64,000 nt of DNA, from NCBI RefSeq assembly GCF_030363035.1, contig NZ_JAUCMN010000005.1, forward strand, positions 62,001 through 126,000. The letters run 5' to 3'. Source of the DNA: Curtobacterium caseinilyticum (lineage in GTDB: Bacteria > Actinomycetota > Actinomycetes > Actinomycetales > Microbacteriaceae). Position numbers and translations under genes: made by a program. The notes below the pieces were generated by a model. It was given only the letters and a program-made list of their open reading frames with translations. It ran no database searches and was not told the DNA's origin. Positions 47,080 through 55,009 of the stretch are shown here, piece by piece; within the stretch, counting starts at the first letter, position 1, and every line of letters starts with the position of its first letter.

Positions 47080-48570
47080 GTGCACCTGGGTGGTGAGCTG
47101 CTCACCATCGGCGTGCTGTTCGTCATCGCCTACGTCCTCGGACGGCTGGGCAAGACGATCGGGCTCCCCGCCATCCCGATCTACATGGTGGTCGGGCTCA
47201 TCGCGAGCCCGCACACCCCGTGGATCGGCCTCAACGTCGAGTCCCACACGATCGAGCTCATCGCGACGTTCGGGCTCATCCTCCTGCTCTTCAACCTCGG
47301 GTTGGAGTTCGACCAGGAGGAGTTCTACGGCAACGCCGGCAAGCTCCTGGTCTCCGGCGGCACCTACGTCGCGATCAACATGGGCGTCGGCTTCGCGTTC
47401 GGGTTCTCGCTCGGGTGGGGCACGCGCGAAGCCCTGATCATCGCGGGCATGACGGCGACGTCGTCGAGCGCGATCGTGACGAAGCTCCTCATCGAGCTGC
47501 GCCGACTGGCGAACGACGAGACGCCGATGATCCTCGGCGTCACGGTCATCGAGGACGTCTTCATCGCCATCTACCTGGCGATCGTGTCGGTGGTGCTCTC
47601 GGGCGACACGAACGTCTGGGCCGTGGTCGGGAAGCTCGCCCTGGCGTTCGGGTTCCTCATCGTGATGTTCACCCTCGCCCGGTTCGCCGGCAAGTGGGTG
47701 TCGAAGATCTTCGCCACGCGCGACGACGAGCTGTTCACGGTGCTGTTCTTCGGCCTCGCGGTGATGTTCGGCGGCATCGGTGACCTGCTCGGCGTGACCG
47801 ACGCGATCGGCGCGTTCGTGATCGGCCTGCTCTGCGGTGCCACGCGCTACCGCGACCGGATCGAGCAGCTCGCCCTGCCGATGCGCGACGTGTTCGCAGC
47901 GTTCTTCTTCGTGAACTTCGGGCTGGGCCTCGACCTGTCGACCTTCGGGGAGGTGCTCTGGCCCGTCCTCGGCGCGATCGGGATGACCGTCGTGCTGAAC
48001 GCGGTCGCCGGGCAGCTCGTCGCCCGGATGAACGGCTTCAACGTCCAGCAGGGCATCAACACGGCCGTCATCCTCGTCAACCGCGGCGAGTTCGCGCTCA
48101 TCCTCGCGACGCTGTCGGCTGCCGCCGGCCTGGAGGCACGGATCACCGCCTTCGCGGGTCTCTACGTGCTCGTCATGGCCGTCCTGGGTCCGCTGCTCGC
48201 CGTGAACTCGGACCGGATCGGCCGACTCGTGGTGCGGCCGGCGCGCGTCGCGCGGCTGCGCTCGCGCCTGCGCGACCGTCTCGGGCGCGCAGGTACGGGC
48301 CGGACGGCCCCTGCCGGGCCCGCCCTCGACGAGGCGATCGACGCTGCCGCCACGGCGGCCGTGGCCGACCAGGACGCCGAGGCTGCTGCCCGCCGGGCCG
48401 AGCGTGACCGCCAGTTCGCGGAGGAGTTCGCCCTCGTGGAGGCAGCGGGCAGGGAAGAGCGCGACAATGGCACCTCGGAACCGACGACGAGCGAGCCCGT
48501 GACGTCGCCGGTCGAGATCCCTGCCGAGCGTCCGAAGCGCCCGGCCCGCCAGCGCGATCCGGAGTACTGA
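47080..48570 (+). CDS. Cation/proton antiporter, CPA2 (KhtU/Kef type)
   Basis: 496 residues. Twelve or so membrane segments to about residue 380 with LPAIPIYMVVGLIASP, LILLLFNLGLEFDQEE, ATSSSAIVTKLL, VIEDVFIAIYLA and FFFVNFGLGLD. The last about 110 residues are cytoplasmic, rich in Ala, Glu and Arg, and lack the NAD-binding RCK-N domain of Kef, in line with use of a separate KhtT-type subunit. Likely extrudes K+ in exchange for H+. GTG start three bases after the regulatory gene. Confidence 0.92.
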   Translation: MHLGGELLTIGVLFVIAYVLGRLGKTIGLPAIPIYMVVGLIASPHTPWIGLNVESHTIELIATFGLILLLFNLGLEFDQEEFYGNAGKLLVSGGTYVAINMGVGFAFGFSLGWGTREALIIAGMTATSSSAIVTKLLIELRRLANDETPMILGVTVIEDVFIAIYLAIVSVVLSGDTNVWAVVGKLALAFGFLIVMFTLARFAGKWVSKIFATRDDELFTVLFFGLAVMFGGIGDLLGVTDAIGAFVIGLLCGATRYRDRIEQLALPMRDVFAAFFFVNFGLGLDLSTFGEVLWPVLGAIGMTVVLNAVAGQLVARMNGFNVQQGINTAVILVNRGEFALILATLSAAAGLEARITAFAGLYVLVMAVLGPLLAVNSDRIGRLVVRPARVARLRSRLRDRLGRAGTGRTAPAGPALDEAIDAAATAAVADQDAEAAARRAERDRQFAEEFALVEAAGREERDNGTSEPTTSEPVTSPVEIPAERPKRPARQRDPEY

Positions 48571-48575
48571 TACAG

Positions 48576-49379
48576 ATGTGGGCCGTAGCCCGACGACCGA
48601 GGTGGATCGCGCTGCTCCTGCTGGCGCTCGTGCTCGCGGGGGTGTTCGCGGGGCTGGGCAAGTGGCAGCTCGAGCGCAGCATCGCGAACGGCAAGCCGCT
48701 GCCGGAGACGACCGAGACCCGCCGGGCGCTCGACGACGTCACCCAGCCCGGCCGCGCCGCCCCGGAGACGATCGCCGGGCAGAAGGTCACCGTCACCGGC
48801 GCCTTCGTGGCCGGCGACACGACGATCCTGACGGGCCGCTCCGGTGGGGGGACCTACCAGGCGGTCGGACACCTCGTCGACGCCGAGAGCGGTGCGAGCC
48901 TGCCGGTCGTGATCGGCTGGTCCGACCAGCGCCGCACGGCCGAGGCCGGTGGGGAGCGCCTGACCGACGGCCAGGAGCTCACCGTCGAGGGGCGGTACTA
49001 CCCGGCCGAGTCGCCCGACCAGGACGCCTACACCAGGGGCGAGTTCTCCGCCGTCGCCCCGGCGCGGTTCGTGAACACGTGGAAGGCCTTCGACGACCGG
49101 ATGTACATCGGGTACGTCGTCGCCGACGGCACCACCGCGAAGGCGGCCGACCTCGGCACCATCGCCGACCGGGCCCCCACGCGCGACATCCAGTTCGACT
49201 GGCTCAACCTGTTCTACGCGGTCGAGTGGGTCGTCTTCGCCGGGTTCGCCGTGTTCCTCTGGTACCGCTTCGTGAAGGACGCCTGGGAGCGCGAGCAGGA
49301 GGACGCCCGCGAGGCAGCGGAGGCGGCCGGCTCCCGAGGGGCGGAGGACGCCGCCGAGCCCGCTCCGGCACACCGGTAG
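48576..49379 (+). CDS. SURF1-family cytochrome oxidase assembly protein
   Basis: 267 residues. Two membrane helices near each end of the SURF1 fold: WIALLLLALVLAGVFAGLGKWQLERS at about 9-30 (split by the WQLERS motif) and WLNLFYAVEWVVFAGFAVFLWYR near 208-232. Middle blocks VTVTGAF, VVIGWSDQRR and VEGRYYPAESP fit the family. Helps heme a insertion into the aa3-type oxidase. ATG five bases after the antiporter gene. The TAG stop is also part of the -10 box of the next gene. Confidence 0.92.
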   Translation: MWAVARRPRWIALLLLALVLAGVFAGLGKWQLERSIANGKPLPETTETRRALDDVTQPGRAAPETIAGQKVTVTGAFVAGDTTILTGRSGGGTYQAVGHLVDAESGASLPVVIGWSDQRRTAEAGGERLTDGQELTVEGRYYPAESPDQDAYTRGEFSAVAPARFVNTWKAFDDRMYIGYVVADGTTAKAADLGTIADRAPTRDIQFDWLNLFYAVEWVVFAGFAVFLWYRFVKDAWEREQEDAREAAEAAGSRGAEDAAEPAPAHR

Positions 49380-49388
49380 GATCGGTCC

Positions 49389-49835
49389 ATGGCCCTGACC
49401 GTCCGCACGCGTGACATCCCGAAGATCCCGGGCGCGGTGAAGTGGTACCGCGTCTCCGCCTACATCACCGGTGTGCTGCTGCTCGCGCTGGTGGTCGAGA
49501 TGGTCATCAAGTACACGCCGCTGCAGCTCGAGATGCAGCTCGGCAACGGCCCGTTCTTCGTGCCGAACGGCACCGCCGGCGAGGCCCCCGGCACGTTCAA
49601 CCTGTCGACCGCGATCCTCATCGCGCACGGCTGGCTCTACGTGCTCTACCTGTTCACGGACTTCCGCCTGTGGAGCATCATGCGCTGGCGGCCGACGCGC
49701 TTCCTGCTCATCGCCCTCGGCGGCATCATCCCGTTCATGTCCTTCGTGGTCGAGCACCGCATGCAGAAGCTGGCCATGGACACCCACCACGAGCTGACCG
49801 CTGCCCAGCAGCGTGAGAAGGAGGCCGCTCGGTGA
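49389..49835 (+). CDS. DUF3817 membrane protein
   Basis: 148 residues, three to four membrane segments (about 20-40, 75-95, 108-128). [40 protein letters not shown] and [21 protein letters not shown] are the DUF3817 blocks. Function unknown. Leaderless ATG: TAGGAT (49377-49382), gap six. Its stop overlaps the guaA GTG by four bases, a tight coupling with GMP synthase. Confidence 0.88.
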   Translation: MALTVRTRDIPKIPGAVKWYRVSAYITGVLLLALVVEMVIKYTPLQLEMQLGNGPFFVPNGTAGEAPGTFNLSTAILIAHGWLYVLYLFTDFRLWSIMRWRPTRFLLIALGGIIPFMSFVVEHRMQKLAMDTHHELTAAQQREKEAAR

Positions 49836-51412
49836 GCGAGACCGAACAGCGCCCCGTCCTCGTCGTCGACTTCGGCGCGCAGTACGCGCAGCTGATCGCA
49901 CGGCGCGTGCGCGAGGCGAACGTCTACAGCGAGATCGTCCCGCACTCGATCACGGCGGACGAGGTGCGCGAGAAGGACCCGGCGGCCATCGTGCTGTCCG
50001 GTGGTCCGTCGTCCGTCTACGAGGACGGTGCGCCGTCCCTCGACGGCGACATCCTCGACCTCGGCGTCCCGGTGCTCGGCATCTGCTACGGGTTCCAGGC
50101 CATGGCGAAGTCGCTCGGCGGCGAGGTCGCGCACACCGGTCTCCGCGAGTACGGCGCCACCGACGTGACCGTGTCCGGCACCGAGAGCGTGCTGCTCGGT
50201 GACCAGCCGGCGTCGCAGGTCACGTGGATGTCGCACGGCGACTCCGTCGCGAAGGCGCCGGAGGGCTTCGAGGTCCTCGCCTCGAGCGCATCGACCCCGG
50301 TCGCCGCGTTCGCGTCCGACGAGCGCAAGCTCTACGGCGTGCAGTGGCACCCCGAGGTGAAGCACTCCGCGTACGGCCAGGCCGTGCTCGAGAACTTCCT
50401 GCACCGCGCCGCCGGCCTCCCGGGCGACTGGAACTCCGCGAACGTCATCGAGGAGCAGGTCGCCCGCATCAAGGAGCAGGTCGGCTCGGCCCGCGTCATC
50501 GCCGGTCTCTCCGGCGGCGTGGACTCGGCCGTCGCCGCCGCGCTCGTGCACCGGGCCGTCGGCGACCAGCTCACGTGCGTCTTCGTCGACCACGGGCTCC
50601 TGCGCGCCGACGAGCGCAAGCAGGTGGAGGAGGACTACGTCGCCTCGACCGGTGTCCGGCTCGTCACGGTCGACGCCGAGGAGCAGTTCCTCGACGCCCT
50701 GGCCGGCGTGAGCGACCCGGAGCAGAAGCGCAAGATCATCGGCCGTGAGTTCATCCGCACGTTCGAGGCTGCGGCCGAGGCCCTGGTGCTCGAAGCGAAG
50801 GCGGACGACGACGCTGGCGAGGTCAAGTTCCTCGTGCAGGGCACGCTCTACCCCGACGTCGTCGAGTCCGGCGGTGGCTCCGGTACGGCGAACATCAAGT
50901 CGCACCACAACGTGGGCGGCCTGCCCGAGGACATGACGTTCGAGCTCGTCGAGCCGCTGCGCACCCTGTTCAAGGACGAGGTCCGCGCGGTCGGCCGTGA
51001 GCTCGGGCTGCCCGAGGTCATCGTCGGTCGCCAGCCGTTCCCCGGCCCGGGCCTCGGCATCCGCATCGTCGGCGAGGTCACGAAGGACCGCCTCGAGCTG
51101 CTCCGCGCCGCCGACAAGATCGCGCGGGAGGAGCTCACCGCGGCGGGCCTCGACGAGGAGATCTGGCAGTGCCCGGTCGTCCTGCTCGCCGACGTCCGCT
51201 CCGTGGGCGTCCAGGGCGACGGCCGCACCTACGGTCACCCGATCGTGCTCCGTCCGGTCTCGTCGGAGGACGCCATGACGGCCGACTGGACGCGCCTGCC
51301 GTACGACACCCTGGCGAAGATCTCGAACCGCATCACGAACGAGGTCCCCGACGTGAACCGCGTCGTGCTCGACGTCACGAGCAAGCCGCCGGGGACGATC
51401 GAGTGGGAGTGA
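49832..51412 (+). CDS. guaA: GMP synthase (glutamine-hydrolysing)
   Basis: 526 residues. Aminates XMP to GMP. Class I amidotransferase part with catalytic Cys in [11 protein letters not shown] near residue 85 and [13 protein letters not shown] pyrophosphatase loop [15 protein letters not shown] near residue 225; C-terminal dimer domain ending [12 protein letters not shown] start in overlap with DUF3817, so it probably uses that gene's promoter and ribosomes. guaB and guaB3 lie within 16 kb. A hairpin follows. Confidence 0.98.
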   Translation: MSETEQRPVLVVDFGAQYAQLIARRVREANVYSEIVPHSITADEVREKDPAAIVLSGGPSSVYEDGAPSLDGDILDLGVPVLGICYGFQAMAKSLGGEVAHTGLREYGATDVTVSGTESVLLGDQPASQVTWMSHGDSVAKAPEGFEVLASSASTPVAAFASDERKLYGVQWHPEVKHSAYGQAVLENFLHRAAGLPGDWNSANVIEEQVARIKEQVGSARVIAGLSGGVDSAVAAALVHRAVGDQLTCVFVDHGLLRADERKQVEEDYVASTGVRLVTVDAEEQFLDALAGVSDPEQKRKIIGREFIRTFEAAAEALVLEAKADDDAGEVKFLVQGTLYPDVVESGGGSGTANIKSHHNVGGLPEDMTFELVEPLRTLFKDEVRAVGRELGLPEVIVGRQPFPGPGLGIRIVGEVTKDRLELLRAADKIAREELTAAGLDEEIWQCPVVLLADVRSVGVQGDGRTYGHPIVLRPVSSEDAMTADWTRLPYDTLAKISNRITNEVPDVNRVVLDVTSKPPGTIEWE

Positions 51413-51427
51413 CCACTCCCTGACGCC

Positions 51428-51462
51428 CGAGGGCCCGGTACGCACGGCGTGCCGGGCCCTCG
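51428..51462 (+). terminator. Terminator after guaA
   Basis: Perfect 11-bp stem CGAGGGCCCGG / CCGGGCCCTCG, loop of 13 bases, 16 bases after the stop. Confidence 0.85.
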
Positions 51463-51790
51463 GCGTGCGGGGGCGCTCCGGGCCCCCTCCCTCGAGGTTC
51501 CACGACCGCGGCATCTCGGCGCTCCGCCCGCCCACACCTGGAACCACGACGACGCACGCGCGGCGAGTCCTGGAACCCCGGGGAGCGGTCCCGAGCGTGC
51601 CGGCGGGTGCGCTGGACCTCCCGGGCACCGAGCGGTCCGCACGGCAGCGAGCGGCCAGGGCACGCCGCGCGGTGGTCGCCACGAGGGCGAAGTCCGTCGC
51701 TCGGCGGCGTCGAGCGTGACGGAACGGGCGCGCTCGGCGGCGCGGAGCGGACCGGCGGCGGGGAGCGGGGCGGTATCCTCCCGGGAACGA
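51463..51790. other. Intergenic region guaA / Bax1 without a supported gene
   Basis: 328 bases between two terminators of convergent genes. Short open frames exist on the plus strand but show Arg/Ala-rich noise composition and no start signals. Nothing else seen. Confidence 0.5.
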
Positions 51791-51822
51791 CGAAGGGCCC
51801 CGGCGTGTGCCGGGGCCCTTCG
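51791..51822 (-). terminator. Terminator of the Bax1 gene
   Basis: Perfect 14-bp stem CGAAGGGCCCCGGC / GCCGGGGCCCTTCG with a GTGT loop, 16 bases after the minus-strand stop. Confidence 0.9.
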
Positions 51823-51838
51823 GGAAAGCGGGTGTGGA

Positions 51839-52696
51839 CTAGTCGCGGTTGCTCGCCAGGAGGGCGAGGATGCGCAGGATCTCGATGTACAGCCAGACCA
51901 GGGTGACGATCAGGCCGAACGCCGCGGTCCAGGCGTAGATGCGGGGAGCGCCGCGCTGGACACCCGTCTTGATCTGGTCGAAGTCGAGGATCAGCGAGTA
52001 CGCCGCCATCAGGACCACGAACACCCCGATCAGGACACCCCACGGGATGCCGAACAGGAAGCTCGGCTCGCTGCGGAGACCCTGCGCCCCGGTGGTCACG
52101 CCCGTGAGCATCAGGACGAGGTTGACGAGGGAGAACGCCAGGTACCCGACCATCGCGATCAGGAAGAAGCGGGTGGCCTTCGGCGTGGCCCGGACCTTGC
52201 CGGAGGAGAACAGCAGCAGGGTCACGGCGAAGACGCCGAGCGTGCCGAACACCGCCTGCGCGACGATCCCGTCCGACTGCGCGTTGAACGCGGCGGAGAT
52301 GCCACCGACGAACAGGCCCTCGAAGAACGCGTACGCCAGGACGAGGCCGGGCGACGGCTTCTTCTTGAAGGTGTTGACGAGCGCGAGCACGAAGCCGACG
52401 ATCGCACCGACGATCCAGACGATCGGCGGGAGGTTCCAGCCGGCGACTGCGCCGACGAGGAGCACGCCGAACGCCAGGAGCGTCTTGACGATGGTGTCCT
52501 CGTACGACATGCGGTCGGTGTCGACCGGGTTCGCCGTCGGGCGGTCGTACATGTACTGCAGCTGCTCGGGCGTCATACCGCCCTGCTGCGGGGTGTGTCC
52601 CCAGCCCGCCTGCTGCTGACCAGCGCCGGCGCCCCAGGCGCCGCGGCCCTGGTCGTTGAAGGCGGGGGACTGGTCGAAACCGGGCTTGAAGGCCAT
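51839..52696 (-). CDS. Bax inhibitor-1/YccA family membrane protein
   Basis: 285 residues. A Gln/Gly-rich cytoplasmic N-terminus of about 70 residues (AGAGQQQAGWGHTPQQGGM), then seven membrane segments with KPSPGLVLAYAFFEGLFVGGISAAF, LGVFAVTLLLF and LILDFDQIKTGVQRGAPR, the YccA-type pore with conserved Asp near the C-terminus. Bacterial members are pH-sensitive calcium leak channels or partners of membrane proteases. ATG at 52696 with AGGAAGAGG upstream. Confidence 0.93.
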   Translation of the reverse strand: MAFKPGFDQSPAFNDQGRGAWGAGAGQQQAGWGHTPQQGGMTPEQLQYMYDRPTANPVDTDRMSYEDTIVKTLLAFGVLLVGAVAGWNLPPIVWIVGAIVGFVLALVNTFKKKPSPGLVLAYAFFEGLFVGGISAAFNAQSDGIVAQAVFGTLGVFAVTLLLFSSGKVRATPKATRFFLIAMVGYLAFSLVNLVLMLTGVTTGAQGLRSEPSFLFGIPWGVLIGVFVVLMAAYSLILDFDQIKTGVQRGAPRIYAWTAAFGLIVTLVWLYIEILRILALLASNRD

Positions 52697-52732
52697 GGTG
52701 TCCTCTTCCTTGGAGATTCGAGTCCTCTCAGC

Positions 52733-53872
52733 CTAGGGGCGCTCCGTCGCGGAAGGCTGAGGATTCGCGGCGAGCGGAAGCGGGTCCTGACGGTCCCGAC
52801 GCACGAACACTATGGGGGTGGTCTGCGTGCTCGCCCCGAGCACGTCGTGAGCCAGCCGACCATCGTCGGCCAGCCGACCGTCGTCGGCCAGCCGACCGTC
52901 GTCGGCCAGCCGACCGTCGTGGGCCAGCCGACCGTCGGGGTCGGGCGAGGGGGCGGGGCTGGTGCGTGCCTCCCGGCCGGGCTGCGGCGCGACGACCGCC
53001 GGAGCCCGCCGGTCGGACCGGACCTGCGGGTAGAGCCACGACACCAGCGCGACCGAGATCACCATGAGGAGCAGCCACGCGACGATCTTCGTCGGCGCGA
53101 CCGGCTGCCAGGCCGCCGCCTGCGCGGGGTAGGACCATGCACCCGCCCAGGTCGCGGCGTTCTCCGCCAGCCAGATGAACAGGGCGACCAGGCCCATCGC
53201 CAGCAGCACGGGCATGCGCAGGGTCGCACGGTGCACCCGCACGTGCATGGTCGTCCGGGAGAAGAGCGCGACCACGAGCGCGAGCAGCACCCACCGGGCG
53301 TCCCACACGAAGTGGTGGCCGTAGAAGTTCGCGTAGATGCCGGACGCGACGACGACGAGCAGCCACTGCGGCGGGTACCGCTCGAAGCGCAGGTCGAACA
53401 GCCGCACGACCCGGACCATGTACGAGCCGACCGCGCCGTACATGAAGCCGGAGAAGAGCGGCACGCCGGCGACCACGAGCCAGCCTCCGGTGCCGTACTC
53501 CCAGGAGCCGACGTGGGTCTTGAACACCTCCATCACGGTGCCGACCACGTGGAAGACCAGGACGACCCGGAGCTCCCGCACGGTCTCGAGGCCGAACACG
53601 AGCATCCCGACCTGGATCGCGACCGCGGCGGTCGTCAGCACGTCGTTGCGGGCGAGCGCCGCACCCTCCGGCCACGTCAGGTGCACGACGGCCATGGTCG
53701 CGAGCAGCAGCGCGCCGAACGCGCAGGCCCACGCCTGCTTCGCGCCGAACACCAGGAACTCGGTGACCGCGAGCCGGACGGGGCGGTGCGGCTGGTGCCC
53801 GGCGTCGAGCAGGCGGCGGGCCGCGCGGTCGATGCGGGCCTCGACGGCGGTGGAGAGGTGTCGGACGGTCAC
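52733..53872 (-). CDS. DUF817 membrane protein with repetitive C-terminal tail
   Basis: 379 residues. Eight or so membrane segments (about 28-285) with FLVFGAKQAWACAFGALLL, VHLTWPEGAAL, KTHVGSWEYG, YANFYGHHFVWDARW and WAGAWSYPAQAAAWQPV, the DUF817 core. The last about 80 residues are soluble and contain DGRLAD repeats from an 18-bp array. Function unknown. GTG at 53872 is the likely start; the frame stays open far upstream over the divergent gdpD gene, but that part is a shadow. Confidence 0.85.
   Translation of the reverse strand: MTVRHLSTAVEARIDRAARRLLDAGHQPHRPVRLAVTEFLVFGAKQAWACAFGALLLATMAVVHLTWPEGAALARNDVLTTAAVAIQVGMLVFGLETVRELRVVLVFHVVGTVMEVFKTHVGSWEYGTGGWLVVAGVPLFSGFMYGAVGSYMVRVVRLFDLRFERYPPQWLLVVVASGIYANFYGHHFVWDARWVLLALVVALFSRTTMHVRVHRATLRMPVLLAMGLVALFIWLAENAATWAGAWSYPAQAAAWQPVAPTKIVAWLLLMVISVALVSWLYPQVRSDRRAPAVVAPQPGREARTSPAPSPDPDGRLAHDGRLADDGRLADDGRLADDGRLAHDVLGASTQTTPIVFVRRDRQDPLPLAANPQPSATERP
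52847..52936. repeat. 18-bp tandem repeat, five units, in the DUF817 3' end
   Basis: Five units of GTCGGCCAGCCGACCGTC; units 2-4 identical, units 1 and 5 with one to three changes. On the coding strand each unit gives DGRLAD or DGRLAH. Confidence 0.9.
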
Positions 53873-53986
53873 GCGGCTCACGATCCGGGGCGCAGCTGGG
53901 AACGACGGCCCCTGGCTGAGCGGATGTGTCCACAGGTACACCCGAGGGTCACCCGGCGGGCGCCCCGAGCGGCTACGGTTCGGCGC

Positions 53987-54997
53987 ATGACCCGTGTGAT
54001 CGCCCACCGAGGAGCCTCCGGCCACCGACCCGAGCACTCGCGCAGCGCCTACGAACTCGCCGTCGAGCTGGACGCGGACGCGATCGAGCCGGACCTGGTG
54101 CCGACGCGGGACGGGGTCCTGGTGCTCCGGCACGAGAACGAGGTGTCCGGCACGACGGACGTCGCGGACCGCCCGGAGTTCGCGCACCTGCGGACGACGA
54201 AGACCGTCGACGGGCAGACCGTGACGGGGTGGTTCACCGAGGACTTCACGTGGGACGAGCTCCGGACGCTCCGCGTGCGGGAGCGCCTGCCCGCCCTGCG
54301 TCCGGCATCGGCTGCGCACGACGGCGAGGAGTCCGTGCTGCGGCTCGAGGACCTGCTCGGCATCCTCGATGCGGCACCCCGCCCGGTCGGACTCGTCGCC
54401 GAGGTCAAGCACGCGCACTTCTTCGAACAGGCCGGCTTCCCGATGGCGCAGCTGCTCGACGACGTCCTCGGTTCGGCCGGGTGGCGCGGCGACGAGCGGT
54501 TGACGATCGAGTCGTTCGAGAAGACGGTGCTCCGGCAGCTCGGCTCGCTGGCGACGGGTGGTCGGCTCGTGTACCTCCAGGAGGCCCGTGGCAGCGCCGC
54601 GGACGAGGTCGCCGCCCACGGATCGGCCGCTCCGTCGTGGGCGTCGGAACGCACGGACGCCGCCCTGGCTGGCTTCGCGGCGGAGTTCCACGGCATCAGC
54701 GTCGATCTGCGGACCCTGATGGCGGGTGTCGACACCGTCGCCGTCGACGACCCGCGGCCGGTGCGGAGCGCGATCGTCGACCGGGCGCACGCCGCCGGGC
54801 TCGCGGTCTACACCTGGACGCTCCGGCCGGAGAACCGGTTCCTGCCGGCACCGCTCCGGCGCGGGGGCGACGTCGCTGCGCACGGCGACTGGGAGCGGTG
54901 GTTCACGTCGATCGTGCGGACCGGGGTCGACGGGGTGTTCGCGGACCACCCGGACCTGGCGGTCCGGGCGCGGTCGGCTGTCGGAGGGCGCGCCTAG
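53987..54997 (+). CDS. Glycerophosphodiester phosphodiesterase
   Basis: 336 residues. Hydrolyses glycerophosphodiesters to glycerol-3-phosphate plus alcohol. VIAHRGASGHRPEHSRSAY gives the first metal and catalytic His, DAIEPDLVPTRDGVLVLRHE the Glu, Asp and second His; GLVAEVKHAHFF and VYTWTLRPENRF complete the barrel. No signal peptide, so cytoplasmic. Leaderless ATG: TACGGT (53974-53979), gap seven. The product could feed glpD. The TAG stop is part of the -10 box of pcrA. Confidence 0.93.
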   Translation: MTRVIAHRGASGHRPEHSRSAYELAVELDADAIEPDLVPTRDGVLVLRHENEVSGTTDVADRPEFAHLRTTKTVDGQTVTGWFTEDFTWDELRTLRVRERLPALRPASAAHDGEESVLRLEDLLGILDAAPRPVGLVAEVKHAHFFEQAGFPMAQLLDDVLGSAGWRGDERLTIESFEKTVLRQLGSLATGGRLVYLQEARGSAADEVAAHGSAAPSWASERTDAALAGFAAEFHGISVDLRTLMAGVDTVAVDDPRPVRSAIVDRAHAAGLAVYTWTLRPENRFLPAPLRRGGDVAAHGDWERWFTSIVRTGVDGVFADHPDLAVRARSAVGGRA

Positions 54998-55009
54998 ACT
55001 GACCCGGTC

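Noticed and set aside
52847..52936. CRISPR array at the 18-bp repeats
   Set aside because: Units are contiguous with no spacers and lie in frame in a coding region; no cas genes.
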